Source: Sphingomonas sp. ERG5 (lineage in GTDB: Bacteria > Pseudomonadota > Alphaproteobacteria > Sphingomonadales > Sphingomonadaceae). From it: a stretch of 64,000 bases of DNA. The stretch lies in NCBI RefSeq assembly GCF_000803065.1, contig NZ_JSXI01000085.1:1-64000 (forward strand), in the 5' to 3' direction. Of the stretch, positions 1 through 7,965 are shown in pieces. The notes under the pieces were generated by a model that saw nothing but the letters and a program-made list of their open reading frames with translations, was not told the origin of the DNA and did not search any database. How positions within the stretch are numbered: position 1 is the stretch's first letter; each line of letters starts with the position of its first letter. Position numbers and translations under genes: made by a program.

Positions 1-591
1 GGCGTGAAGGATGCCGCCGCAAAGGGGTCGGGGGTGGAAGCGTTGGCGCTCAATCTGTCGGTCGCGCGCGACCCGCGCGCACCGGCGGCGGATCGCGCTG
101 TCGCCTTGTGCTGGATCCTCCATGTCGTGGCGGACTTGCATCAGCCGCTGCACAGCGCCGAACGCGTTTCCCCCGACTGGCCGAGTGGCGATGAAGGCGG
201 GAGCAAGGTGTTCGTGCGCGATCAGGTCACGGGCCAGCCGGTGTCGCTGCACTGGTATTGGGACGATGCCGTCAGCCGCGACGGTTCCGCCTCCGCGGCG
301 TTTACCCGCGCTCATGAGTTGACGGCGCGCTTCCCGCGCACGCAGTTTGCCGCCGCGCTGTCGCAGGCCGTCGCGGCGCCCGATGCCAGCGGCCGCTGGC
401 TGGCGGAAAGCCATGAGCTCGCCGTTTCCCTCGCCTATCGCGCCGATGCGCCGCTGGCCCGGTCGGCGGCGACCGCCTTGCCGGCCACGCCTGCCTATGC
501 GGCGGCGGTGACGTCGACGGCGGAGCAGCGCGTGACGCTGGCGGGCTATCGCCTCGCGGACTTGTTGAGGACGGTCTTCGCCGACCGCTGA
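1..591 (+). CDS. S1/P1-type nuclease, C-terminal part (cut by window edge)
   Basis: The reading frame is open to the left edge, so the gene starts outside the window; about 196 codons remain. The visible part has the S1/P1 nuclease signature: an HVVADLHQPLH stretch near residue 41, then LHWYWDD near residue 83. The His and Asp residues in these stretches match ligands of the trinuclear zinc centre of the family. Family members are exported single-strand nucleases or 3'-nucleotidases that cut ssDNA and RNA. The N-terminal signal peptide and the first metal ligand, normally at the mature N-terminus, cannot be seen. The gene ends about 100 bases before the glycine riboswitch and reads in the same direction. 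It appears unrelated to the gcv operon. Confidence 0.85.
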   Translation, partial: GVKDAAAKGSGVEALALNLSVARDPRAPAADRAVALCWILHVVADLHQPLHSAERVSPDWPSGDEGGSKVFVRDQVTGQPVSLHWYWDDAVSRDGSASAAFTRAHELTARFPRTQFAAALSQAVAAPDASGRWLAESHELAVSLAYRADAPLARSAATALPATPAYAAAVTSTAEQRVTLAGYRLADLLRTVFADR

Positions 592-687
592 CAATAGGCG
601 GATTCATTCCGGAATACGCCGAAGATGCGTTGACTCGGTTGCTGCACCGCGTCACACCGCATGCCGTCGATGCCGGGCAACCGGCAT

Positions 688-882
688 GGGCACGCGCGGG
701 AGAGAGCCTTTCAATAGGCCGCCGAAGGAGCAACCGCCCCGGAATCTCTCAGGCAAACGGGACCGCGCGGGCCGAATCGACACTCTGGAAAGCGTTCTCG
801 CGCAAGCGGGGACCACCGAAGGGGTAAGCCGCATCGCCGTCAGGCGCGCGGTCAAAGCTCTCAGGTTCCGTGACAGAGGGGG
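688..882 (+). promoter_or_regulatory. Tandem glycine riboswitch (two aptamers)
   Basis: Two consecutive glycine-aptamer cores lie directly upstream of gcvT. Aptamer 1 has GGGAGAG at 699-705, CCGAAGGAGCAA at 722-733 and ATCTCTCAGGCAAA at 744-757. Aptamer 2 has CTCTGGAAAGCG at 783-794, CCACCGAAGGGGTAAG at 813-828 and GCTCTCAGGTTCCGTGACAGAGGG at 857-880. These are the conserved P1/P3 and core elements of the gcvT RNA motif. The two aptamers are joined by only a few bases, as in known tandem glycine switches. Glycine binding is expected to turn on the downstream glycine-cleavage operon. The promoter was not resolved with confidence. The aptamers end about 60 bases before the gcvT start, leaving room for an expression platform. 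Confidence 0.95.
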
Positions 883-942
883 CGGCGGATTGCGGCGCAA
901 GATGGCGCTGTGGTGCGCCGTGGACCTTTGACGGAGATCGGC

Positions 943-2109
943 ATGAGCGACCAGACGGACGGCCTGAATTTAGACGGGCCCGAGATCGAGATCCTGGCAT
1001 TGCCGCTCGACGCGTGGCACCGCGACCGCGGTGCGCGCATGGTCGAATTCGCCGGCTATCATATGCCAATCCAGTATGACGGCATCATGGCCGAGCATCT
1101 CTGGGTGCGCGACAGCGCCGGCCTGTTCGATGTCTCGCATATGGGCCAGCTGCTGTTCACTGGCGACGGCGCGGATGTCGCGCTCGAGGCGGTCCTGCCC
1201 GGCGACGTGAAGGGGCTGGGCGCATCGCGCATGCGCTATTCGCTGCTGCTTGCCGAGAATGGCGGCATTCTCGACGATCTGATGGTCACGCGCTTGCCCG
1301 CGGGCAACAGCTTCGATGCCGATGGTCTGTACATGGTGGTCAATGGCGCGACCAAGTTCGACGACATCGCTTATCTGCTCGACCATCTGCCCGACGACAT
1401 CACCATCAACCTGCTGGAGGACCAGGCGCTGCTCGCGCTGCAGGGGCCGAAAGCGGTCGAGGTGCTGAGCCGCATTGTCCCCGGGGTCGAGGCATTGGTG
1501 TTCATGACCTGCGCCGGGTTCGACTGGAACGGCACGCCGCTGTGGATCAGCCGCTCGGGCTATACCGGCGAGGATGGTTTCGAAATCTCGGTGCCGTCCG
1601 ACGCCGCCGTCGCGCTGGCCGATGCCCTGACCGCCGAGCCCGAGGTCAAGCCGATCGGTCTGGGCGCACGCGATTCGTTGCGGCTCGAAGCGGGCTTGCC
1701 ATTGTACGGTCACGACCTCGATGCCGAGACCACGCCGGTGATGGCCGATCTCGGTTTCGCGCTGTCGAAGCGCCGCCGCGAGGAAGGTGGCTTCATGGGT
1801 CATGACCGCATCATGACCGAACGGGCGCAGGGCGCGATCGTCAAGCGCGTCGGCCTGAGCGTCGAAGGCCGCCAACCGGTGCGCGAAGGCGCCGCCGTGG
1901 TCGATGCCGATGGCTCGGAAGTCGGCAAGGTCACATCAGGCGGTTTCGCGCCGAGCGTCGGGGCACCGATCGCGATGGCGTACGTTCCAACCGCCATGGC
2001 TACGCCGGGCACCACCATCCAGATCGCGCAGCGCGGCAAGGTCCATCAGGCGACCGTCACCGCAATGCCCTTTATCCCCCACCGCTACGTCCGCACAGGA
2101 GGCAAGTGA
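943..2109 (+). CDS. gcvT: Glycine cleavage system T protein (aminomethyltransferase)
   Basis: The 388-residue protein catalyses the tetrahydrofolate-dependent step of glycine cleavage. It releases ammonia from the aminomethyl group carried on H-protein lipoate and forms 5,10-methylene-THF. Family landmarks are an N-terminal GARMVEFAGYHMPIQY segment, the FDVSHMGQ motif, SRSGYTGEDGFEI in the middle, and the C-terminal barrel ending PFIPHRYVR. I chose the ATG at 943 because an ACGGAG ribosome site precedes it; an upstream in-frame GTG would add 11 unconserved residues. It is the first gene of gcvT-gcvH-gcvPA-gcvPB. Control is most likely by the tandem glycine riboswitch in the leader. Confidence 0.97.
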   Translation: MSDQTDGLNLDGPEIEILALPLDAWHRDRGARMVEFAGYHMPIQYDGIMAEHLWVRDSAGLFDVSHMGQLLFTGDGADVALEAVLPGDVKGLGASRMRYSLLLAENGGILDDLMVTRLPAGNSFDADGLYMVVNGATKFDDIAYLLDHLPDDITINLLEDQALLALQGPKAVEVLSRIVPGVEALVFMTCAGFDWNGTPLWISRSGYTGEDGFEISVPSDAAVALADALTAEPEVKPIGLGARDSLRLEAGLPLYGHDLDAETTPVMADLGFALSKRRREEGGFMGHDRIMTERAQGAIVKRVGLSVEGRQPVREGAAVVDADGSEVGKVTSGGFAPSVGAPIAMAYVPTAMATPGTTIQIAQRGKVHQATVTAMPFIPHRYVRTGGK

Positions 2110-2110
2110 G

Positions 2111-2482
2111 ATGAGCCGTTACTTTACCGAAGACCATGAATGGATCGATGTCGATGGCGATATCGGCACCGTCGGGATCAGCGATTATGCGCAGAGCCAG
2201 CTCGGCGACATCGTGTTCGTCGACGTGCCCGAAGAGGGCAAGGAACTGACCAAGGGCGACGAGGCCGCGGTGGTCGAATCGGTCAAGGCGGCATCCGATG
2301 TCTATGCGCCGGCCAGCGGCACGGTGCTCGAGGGCAATGACGATCTCAGCGACACGCCCGGCCTGGTCAATGAAGACCCGGAAGGCGATGGCTGGTTCTA
2401 CAAGATCACCCTGTCGGACCCGAGCGAGCTCAGCGGTCTGATGGATGAGACGGCCTACGCGGCGTTTGTCGCGAAGCTGTGA
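2111..2482 (+). CDS. gcvH: Glycine cleavage system H protein
   Basis: This 123-residue lipoyl carrier protein shuttles the aminomethyl intermediate between the P, T and L proteins. The lipoylation site is Lys59 in the motif VVESVKAASDVYAP, typical of GcvH. The N-terminus (SRYFTEDHEWI) is also family-typical. Its ATG is one base after the gcvT stop codon, so the two are almost certainly co-translated; the ribosome site AGGAGG lies in the end of gcvT. The L protein (lipoamide dehydrogenase) is not encoded in this window. Downstream, a 110-base spacer with a pair of GC-rich palindromes separates it from gcvPA. Confidence 0.98.
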   Translation: MSRYFTEDHEWIDVDGDIGTVGISDYAQSQLGDIVFVDVPEEGKELTKGDEAAVVESVKAASDVYAPASGTVLEGNDDLSDTPGLVNEDPEGDGWFYKITLSDPSELSGLMDETAYAAFVAKL

Positions 2483-2488
2483 GCCTTA

Positions 2489-2580
2489 CCCCTCCCGCAT
2501 GCGGGAGGGGCCGGGGGAGGGCCGGTTGGCACCTCCCGATGAACTAGCCCTCCCCCAACCCCTCCCGCACGCGGGAGGGG
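2489..2580. repeat. Pair of GC-rich palindromes inside the gcv operon
   Basis: A perfect 22-base palindrome, CCCCTCCCGCATGCGGGAGGGG (2489-2510), is followed by GGGGGAGGG (2513-2521). The mirror arrangement then appears as CCCTCCCCC (2548-2556) and a second near-identical palindrome (2559-2580). The whole spacer is therefore a nested inverted repeat. It looks like a REP-type extragenic element. Its right edge GGGGGGAG sits 8-10 bases before the gcvPA start and probably acts as that gene's Shine-Dalgarno sequence. In mRNA the arms would form strong hairpins that could affect stability or the H:P stoichiometry. Confidence 0.85.
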
Positions 2581-2592
2581 GGAGTAACGTCG

Positions 2593-3951
2593 ATGCGCTA
2601 TCTTCCCCTGACCCAGTCCGACCGCGCGGCGATGCTCGCCGTGATCGGCGCCGCCTCGATCGATGAGCTGTTCGTCGATGTGCCCGCTGTCGCTCAGCTC
2701 GATGGCCCGATCCATGGTCTGCCGCTTCATGCGAGCGAACTCGCGGTCGAGCGGCACATGATCGCATTGGCGCGCAAGAATGTCGCGGCGGGGGACGGGC
2801 CCTTCTTCCTCGGCTGCGGCGCGTACAAGCATCATGTGCCCGCCTCGGTCGATCACCTGATCCAGCGCGGCGAGTTTCTCACCGCCTATACGCCGTACCA
2901 GCCCGAGATCGCGCAGGGCACGCTGCAGATGCTGTTCGAGTTCCAGACGCAGGTCGCGCGGCTGCTCGGCACCGACGTCGCCAATGCGTCGATGTATGAC
3001 GGGTCGACCGCTTGCTGGGAGGCGATCGTGATGGCGCGACGCATCACCAAGCGCGGCAAGGCATTGCTCTCCTCGGGGCTGCACCCGCATTATGTCTCGG
3101 TCGCGAAGACCATGGCCAAGTTCACCGGCGACGTGCTCGACACCGCCGCGCCGACGCTTTCCGCCGACACCGATATCGACCGGCTGATCGCGAGCATCGA
3201 TGGCGACACGTCGTGCGTCGTGGTGCAATATCCCGACATTCTCGGCCGTATTGCCGACCTGACCGCACTGGCCGATGCGTGCCATGCGAAGAAGGCGCTG
3301 CTGATCGCGGTGGTGACCGAGCCGGTCGCGCTTGGCGCGATCAAGTCGCCGGGCGAGATGGACGCCGACATCGTCGTTGGCGAAGGCCAGTCGATCGGCG
3401 TCGGATTGCAGTTCGGTGGTCCCTATGTCGGCCTGTTCGGCTGCAAGGAAAAGTACGTCCGCCAGATGCCGGGACGGCTGTGCGGCGAGACGCTCGATGC
3501 CGATGGGCGGCGCGGCTTCGTGCTGACGCTGTCGACGCGCGAGCAGCATATCCGCCGCGAAAAGGCGACGTCGAACATCTGCACCAATAGCGGCCTGTGC
3601 GCGCTGGCCTTCTCGATCCACATGACCTTGCTGGGCGAAGCGGGGCTGCGTGCTCTGGCCGAGACCAACCATGCCGGCGCGTCGGCGGCGGCGGACCGGC
3701 TGGCGCGGATACCGGGCGTCGAGCTGGTGACGCCCGCCTTCTTCAACGAATTCACCATCAAACTGCCCCGGGAAGCGCGTCCGATCGTTCGCACGCTCGC
3801 CGATCGCGGTATCCTCGCGGGTGTTTCGCTTGGCCGGCTGTATCCGGGCGAGACGGACCTCGCCAACGGGCTGGTCGTGGCAGTGACCGAAACGACCACG
3901 GCCGAGGCTGTCGAAGCCCTGGCGACCGCGCTGCAGGAGGTGCTGGCATGA
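2593..3951 (+). CDS. gcvPA: Glycine dehydrogenase (decarboxylating) subunit 1
   Basis: This 452-residue protein is the N-terminal half of the P protein. In bacteria with a split P protein it forms the decarboxylase with GcvPB; glycine is decarboxylated and the methylamine group moves to H-protein lipoate. Family landmarks are the start MRYLPLTQSDRAAMLAVIG, the motif FLGCGAYKHHVPASVDHL near residue 72, and TAYTPYQPEIAQGTLQ. The PLP lysine is in the other subunit. The ATG follows a purine-rich site contributed by the adjoining palindromic repeat. It is third in the gcv operon. The 136-base gap to gcvPB also carries a palindromic element, so both P subunits are flanked by repeats. Confidence 0.97.
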   Translation: MRYLPLTQSDRAAMLAVIGAASIDELFVDVPAVAQLDGPIHGLPLHASELAVERHMIALARKNVAAGDGPFFLGCGAYKHHVPASVDHLIQRGEFLTAYTPYQPEIAQGTLQMLFEFQTQVARLLGTDVANASMYDGSTACWEAIVMARRITKRGKALLSSGLHPHYVSVAKTMAKFTGDVLDTAAPTLSADTDIDRLIASIDGDTSCVVVQYPDILGRIADLTALADACHAKKALLIAVVTEPVALGAIKSPGEMDADIVVGEGQSIGVGLQFGGPYVGLFGCKEKYVRQMPGRLCGETLDADGRRGFVLTLSTREQHIRREKATSNICTNSGLCALAFSIHMTLLGEAGLRALAETNHAGASAAADRLARIPGVELVTPAFFNEFTIKLPREARPIVRTLADRGILAGVSLGRLYPGETDLANGLVVAVTETTTAEAVEALATALQEVLA

Positions 3952-3963
3952 TCCGCCTTTCTT

Positions 3964-4055
3964 CCGTTCGCCCTGAGCTTGTCGAAGGGCCGTTCTCCTT
4001 CCTTGCTGCCATCTCCGAAGAAGGACGGGGCTTCGACGAGCTCAGCCCGAACGGG
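3964..4055. repeat. Sphingomonad-type intergenic palindrome, copy 1 (core only)
   Basis: The left arm CCGTTCGCCCTGAGCTTGTCGAAGG (3964-3988) is matched by the inverted arm GGCTTCGACGAGCTCAGCCCGAACGG near 4030-4055, with about 40 bases between. The same arms recur at about 5930-6005, 60200-60265 and 62843-62908. This copy lacks the outer AGCGGTTTCGA... flanks of the others, and its right arm is slightly diverged. It lies in the gcvPA-gcvPB spacer, inside an operon, so it is transcribed and would fold into a long hairpin. Confidence 0.85.
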
Positions 4056-4087
4056 GTTGGGGCGTCGCGCAATCACGAGGTGCGGGC

Positions 4088-5668
4088 ATGACGATCAACG
4101 CAAGCGGCTGGCGTCCGACCACGCCTGAAGCCGGTATTTCGACCGCGCCGACCTTCACCGGCAACAAGGGGCTGATGCTCGAAGAGGCGCTGATCTTCGA
4201 GATCGGTTCGACCGAAACCACCGGCGTCGAAGTCGCCGCGCCGGTCGAGGCGACCTCGCGTCTCGGCACGCTGGGCCGCGCCAAACCGATCGGGCTTCCC
4301 GGCCTCGCCGAGCCCGAGGCGGTGCGCCATTATACGCGCCTGTCGCGACAGAATTACGCGATCGATCTCGGCCTGTTCCCGCTCGGGTCTTGCACCATGA
4401 AGCATAACCCGCGCCTCAATGAGAAGATGGCGCGGCTGCCCGGCTTTGCCGACGTCCATCCGCTCGCGCCGGTCGATACGGTGCAGGGTGCGCTTGAAGT
4501 GATTCACCAGCTCGCGCACTGGCTGGTCACGCTGACCGGCATGCATTCGGTCGCGATGAGCCCCAAGGCCGGCGCGCATGGCGAGCTGTGCGGCATCCTC
4601 GCGATCCGCGCCGCGCTCGAAGCGCGCGGTGAAGGACATCGCAAGACCATCCTGGTGCCGGAGAGCGCACATGGCACCAACCCGGCGACGGCGGCCTTTG
4701 CCGGCTATGCGGTCGAGGATATTCCCGCAACCGCCGAAGGCCGGGTCGATCTGGCGGCGCTGACCGCGCGGCTCGGGCCGGATGTCGCGGGGGTGATGAT
4801 CACCAACCCCAATACTTGCGGCCTGTTCGAGCGCGACATGCGCGCGATCTCCGATGCGGTGCATGCGGCGGGCGGGCTGGTCTATTGCGACGGGGCGAAC
4901 TTCAACGCGATCGTCGGGCGCGTCCGTCCGGGCGATCTCGGCATCGATGCGATGCACATCAACCTGCACAAGACCTTCTCCACCCCGCACGGCGGCGGCG
5001 GACCGGGTTCGGGACCCGTGGTGTTCTCCGAAGCGCTCAGCGCCTATGCGCCGCTGCCGTTCGTCGAGCAGACCGCCAATGGCTTCCGCCTGGTCGAGGA
5101 GGAAAATGCCGAGGAACATCATGACCAGAGCTTTGGCCGGATGGTCGCGTTCCAGGGCCAGATGGGCATGTTCACCCGCGCGCTGACCTATATCCTCAGC
5201 CATGGCGCCGACGGGCTGCGCCAGGTCGCCGAGGATGCAGTGCTCAACGCCAATTACGTCCTGCGCTCGCTCGATTCGACGCTCGATGCGCCGTTCGGGG
5301 CGTCGGGGCCGTGCATGCATGAGGCGCTGTTCTCGGATTCGAACCTGGCCGAGGGCTTCTCGACCATCGACGTCGCCAAGGGGCTGATCGACGAGGGCTA
5401 TCATCCGATGACGATGTACTTCCCGCTCGTCGTGCACGGCGCGATGCTGGTCGAGCCGACCGAGACCGAGAGCAAGGCGGCGCTCGACCAGTTCATCGGC
5501 GCGCTGCGTTCGGTGGCGGAGCGGGCCAAGGCGGGTGACGTGGCGCTGAAATCGGCACCGCACTTCGCACCGCGCAGCCGGCTCGACGAGACGCTCGCGG
5601 CGCGGAAGCCCGTGCTGGTGTGGAAGGATCCCGAACTGACCCCTGACTCCGCCCAAGCCGCCGAATAA
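4088..5668 (+). CDS. gcvPB: Glycine dehydrogenase (decarboxylating) subunit 2
   Basis: This 526-residue protein is the PLP-binding C-terminal half of the P protein. The PLP Schiff-base lysine is Lys295 in NLHKTFSTPHGGGGPG, at codon 4970-4972. The glycine-rich phosphate-binding loop follows it. Other landmarks are the conserved SCTMKHNPRLNE and the MSPKAGAHGELCG segment. With GcvPA it forms the heterotetrameric decarboxylase of the glycine-cleavage complex. It is last of the four gcv genes. A small membrane-protein gene starts within its stop codon (TAATG), so translation may couple onward. Confidence 0.97.
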   Translation: MTINASGWRPTTPEAGISTAPTFTGNKGLMLEEALIFEIGSTETTGVEVAAPVEATSRLGTLGRAKPIGLPGLAEPEAVRHYTRLSRQNYAIDLGLFPLGSCTMKHNPRLNEKMARLPGFADVHPLAPVDTVQGALEVIHQLAHWLVTLTGMHSVAMSPKAGAHGELCGILAIRAALEARGEGHRKTILVPESAHGTNPATAAFAGYAVEDIPATAEGRVDLAALTARLGPDVAGVMITNPNTCGLFERDMRAISDAVHAAGGLVYCDGANFNAIVGRVRPGDLGIDAMHINLHKTFSTPHGGGGPGSGPVVFSEALSAYAPLPFVEQTANGFRLVEEENAEEHHDQSFGRMVAFQGQMGMFTRALTYILSHGADGLRQVAEDAVLNANYVLRSLDSTLDAPFGASGPCMHEALFSDSNLAEGFSTIDVAKGLIDEGYHPMTMYFPLVVHGAMLVEPTETESKAALDQFIGALRSVAERAKAGDVALKSAPHFAPRSRLDETLAARKPVLVWKDPELTPDSAQAAE

Positions 5669-5895
5669 TGCCGAAAGGCTGCCTGGTCGGCCTTGGTTTT
5701 ATCGGCGGCGTGGTCGCCGGCTATCTCACCTGCTTCCTCGCCTATCTGTTCTGGACCGTCATGCTGGGCGGGTTCGACCGCGAGGGCGGCTGGGCGATGG
5801 GCCTCGCGTTCGGCATTGGCCCGTTCGTCGCATTGCTGTCGGGCGTCGCGGCTGCCCTCTGGATCGGGCTGCGCAAGCGGGGTAGAGCGGATTAA
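5668..5895 (+). CDS. Small membrane protein, unknown function
   Basis: A 75-residue hydrophobic protein. I see two predicted membrane spans: roughly residues 6-32 (GLGFIGGVVAGYLTCFLAY... region) and 43-68 (GLAFGIGPFVALLSG... region). It ends with a basic tail. The start codon overlaps the gcvPB stop, which supports real translation. I do not recognise a family. The last few codons and the stop fall inside the left end (TAGAGCGG) of palindromic repeat copy 2, so repeat insertion probably reset its C-terminus. Its function and any link to glycine metabolism are unknown. Confidence 0.6.
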   Translation: MPKGCLVGLGFIGGVVAGYLTCFLAYLFWTVMLGGFDREGGWAMGLAFGIGPFVALLSGVAAALWIGLRKRGRAD

Positions 5896-6041
5896 AGCGA
5901 CCTCGGCTTGGGCGGAATCACCTTCCCCCCGTTCGGGCTGAGCTTGTCGAAGTCCGGTCCTTCCTGCGCAGAAGGAACGGCGCTTCCACGGGTTCAGGGT
6001 GAACGGAAGGGAGTGGATCAACTCAGCGCGAAACCGCTCCA
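5884..6041. repeat. Sphingomonad-type intergenic palindrome, copy 2
   Basis: The left flank AGAGCGG...CTCGGCTTGGGCGGAATC is followed by CCCCCCGTTCGGGCTGAGCTTGTCGAAG. A variable centre comes next (TCCGGTCCTTCCTGCGCAGAAGGAACGG, itself a hairpin). The inverted half has GGTTCAGGGTGAACGGAAGGGAGTGGATCAAC and a final GCGCGAAACCGCTC. The outer flanks match copies 3 and 4. The element overlaps the stop region of the preceding small gene. Confidence 0.8.
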
Positions 6042-6064
6042 GCGATGTTCTTCCCGGGGGCAAG

Positions 6065-6586
6065 ATGCAGGTTCAGACGGTCAATCCCAATCAGCTGATC
6101 ACCTATGCGATCACCGGCGTCGTGGTCGCGATCATCCTGTTCTTCCGTATCCGGCGGATGAGCCGGGCGCGGCCGCTGATCCTGGAGCGGCTGTGGATCA
6201 TGCCGGTAATCTATCTGCTCTTCGCGATCTTCGTCTTCCGGCAATTCCCGCCGGCCCCCATGACCTGGCTCTATTGCGGCGTGGCGCTGCTGCTGGGCGC
6301 GGCGCTGGGCTGGCAACGCGGCAAGATGATGCGGATCAGCGTCGACCCCCAGACCCATGCACTGAACCATCAGCCGTCGCCGGCGGCGATCCTGTTCATC
6401 GTCGCGCTGATCGTCGTCCGCCTTGGCGCGCGCGAAGCGGCGCAGATGAGCGGATCGGCGCTGCACCTCAACACGCTGGTCGTGACCGATGTACTGATCT
6501 CGATGGCGCTTGGCCTGTTCGCGGCGCAGCGGCTCGAGATGTATCTGCGCGCCACCCGGCTGCTTCAGGCGGCGCGGACAGCCTGA
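6065..6586 (+). CDS. CcdC-like / DUF1453 membrane protein
   Basis: A 173-residue polytopic membrane protein with four or five hydrophobic spans (about residues 9-28, 43-58, 68-88, 102-118 and 140-158). The LILERLWIMPVIYLLFAIF and LGWQRGKMM segments resemble the DUF1453/CcdC family, whose Bacillus namesake is linked to cytochrome c maturation; that role is not shown for homologues like this one. I used ATG 6065, preceded by CCCGGGGG; an in-frame ATG at 5999 would place 22 residues inside the palindromic repeat and is unlikely. It lies between the gcv operon and a DUF938 gene, on the same strand. Confidence 0.7.
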   Translation: MQVQTVNPNQLITYAITGVVVAIILFFRIRRMSRARPLILERLWIMPVIYLLFAIFVFRQFPPAPMTWLYCGVALLLGAALGWQRGKMMRISVDPQTHALNHQPSPAAILFIVALIVVRLGAREAAQMSGSALHLNTLVVTDVLISMALGLFAAQRLEMYLRATRLLQAARTA

Positions 6587-6609
6587 GGGCAACGATGCGA
6601 GGGACATGA

Positions 6610-7251
6610 GTGACGCAAACGACCGACGCAACGCCCTGGATCGTGACGGATGCGGGCGCCGACACGCGCAAACATGCGCCGGCGACGCTGCGCAACCGTG
6701 AAGCGATCGCCGCGGTGCTGCGCGAGGTTCTGCCCGCGACCGGGCTGGTGCTGGAAGTCGCCAGTGGATCGGGCGAACACTGCGCTTATCTCGCCCCGGC
6801 CTTCGATCATCTCGAATGGCAGCCGAGCGACCCCGATGCCGGCGGCCGCGCATCGATCGCGGCATGGTGCCACGGGCTAGCCAATGTCCGCCCGCCGATC
6901 GATCTCGATGCCGCGGCCGAGGGGTGGCCGATCGCGCGCGCGGATGCCGTCCTGTGCGTCAACATGGTGCATATCAGCCCATGGCGAGCGACGCTCGGCC
7001 TGCTTGCCGGGGCGGCGCAGATCCTGCCGACGCAAGGACCGCTGCTGCTTTACGGACCTTATCGCCGCGACGGCCATGCGACCGCGCCGAGCAACGAGGC
7101 GTTCGATGACTCGCTGAAGGCGCGCAATCCGGACTGGGGGCTGCGCCGGGTCGAGGATGTCGTCGCTGCCGCGCGCGGCAATGGATTGATCTTCGACCAG
7201 CTGGTCGAGATGCCCGCCAATAACCTGATGCTCGTGTTTCGCCGGGATTGA
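6610..7251 (+). CDS. DUF938 protein, SAM-dependent methyltransferase-like
   Basis: A 213-residue protein of the DUF938 (METTL26-like) family. An early HAPATLRNREAI segment leads into the SAM-binding motif I, LVLEVASGSGEHCAYLA (about residues 46-62). It is followed by WQPSDPDA and the conserved VLCVNMVHISPW. The substrate is unknown. The frame opens with GTG at 6610; the nearby ATG at 6606 is in a different frame. A 52-base piece of this gene (6926-6977) is present again at 8218-8269 as a relic, so the locus has been duplicated or rearranged. Confidence 0.85.
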   Translation: MTQTTDATPWIVTDAGADTRKHAPATLRNREAIAAVLREVLPATGLVLEVASGSGEHCAYLAPAFDHLEWQPSDPDAGGRASIAAWCHGLANVRPPIDLDAAAEGWPIARADAVLCVNMVHISPWRATLGLLAGAAQILPTQGPLLLYGPYRRDGHATAPSNEAFDDSLKARNPDWGLRRVEDVVAAARGNGLIFDQLVEMPANNLMLVFRRD

Positions 7252-7261
7252 AGGCGCTGCG

Positions 7262-7645
7262 TTATGGTGACGATAGTGAAGGACGCTTGACTGACCTCAG
7301 TCCTGTGTCACGGGCACGCTTTCTCGATGCCCACCAGTCGATCCGCGCGCTTGCTTCGATGTCGGAAAGCACAGGGAAGGGCTCACCGAGGCGTCCAAGG
7401 GCGCCCTCAACATCCCCGGCCGCTTCGCACTCTCCGTCGCGGTCGAGCAGCACGAGTGCCATTCGCAGAAGGTTCATCGCCGCTTTATTGTCCGGCGCGG
7501 TCTTGCCGCCTTCCTCCGCATTCATGATCGCGATGGCCTGCCGGAGATAAGGTATGGCCTGATATTCCTCTGCCGCGCCAAGCAAGTCGCTCGCCCGCTG
7601 CGTGAGGTTGGTTGCGGTTAGGACGAGTCGTTTACGATCGGCCAT
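7262..7645 (-). CDS. Hypothetical protein downstream of a ribbon-helix-helix gene
   Basis: A 127-residue soluble, largely helical protein that I do not recognise. The N-terminal half contains helices such as TNLTQRASDLLGAAEEYQAIPYLRQAIAIM, which read like a short TPR/helical-hairpin domain. The middle has LLRMALVLLDRDGECEAAGDVEGALG. I chose ATG 7645 because GGGAGG lies five bases upstream; the longer start at 7669 has no such site. It is 71 bases downstream of, and co-directional with, the small ribbon-helix-helix gene, so they probably form one unit. A toxin or partner role is possible but unsupported by motif. Confidence 0.6.
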   Translation of the reverse strand: MADRKRLVLTATNLTQRASDLLGAAEEYQAIPYLRQAIAIMNAEEGGKTAPDNKAAMNLLRMALVLLDRDGECEAAGDVEGALGRLGEPFPVLSDIEASARIDWWASRKRARDTGLRSVKRPSLSSP

Positions 7646-7716
7646 AGTGCCTCCCGCGCTGCCGGCCATGCCATCGCTGGGGGCCTCGCCGCCCGAGGCG
7701 CAGAGTAGCCAACGTC

Positions 7717-7908
7717 TCAGTCTTCGCTATTTTCGCCCTTTTTTTCACTCTCATCCGCTGCCTTCCCGCGACGCTGAAGCTCGTTTTCGACTGCTTCACG
7801 GATGAACAGGGCAATCCGACGGTTACCCACCAGCGTCTCGATGCGCCGGAGAGTTTCGATAGGTAGCCTGATCGTGGTCGGCTTCATTCCTAGCGGCGGA
7901 CGTCCCAT
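7717..7908 (-). CDS. Ribbon-helix-helix (CopG-like) DNA-binding protein
   Basis: A 63-residue protein with an RHH fold. The beta-strand segment KPTTIRLPIETLRRIETLVG (residues 9-28) is followed by the second helix NRRIALFIREAVENELQRR; a charged tail ends the protein. RHH proteins dimerise and insert their strands into the DNA major groove; many are autorepressors or antitoxins. A GGAG site precedes the ATG at 7908. About 60-100 bases upstream lies an unusual run of alternating CGTTTA/TAAACG hexamers, its likely operator. It is probably co-transcribed with the hypothetical gene at 7262-7645. Confidence 0.8.
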   Translation of the reverse strand: MGRPPLGMKPTTIRLPIETLRRIETLVGNRRIALFIREAVENELQRRGKAADESEKKGENSED

Positions 7909-7965
7909 TGCTCCGTCGCTATCTGTGGCGGAGCAAACCTCAAAGCAGATCGTGTTGACGCTACC

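Noticed and set aside
630..660. TTGACT at 630-635 as -35 box for the gcv operon
   Set aside because: No acceptable -10 box is found 16-18 bases downstream, so no promoter is called.
4073..5656. 527-residue minus-strand frame over gcvPB
   Set aside because: Antisense shadow of a gene with clear PLP and family motifs.
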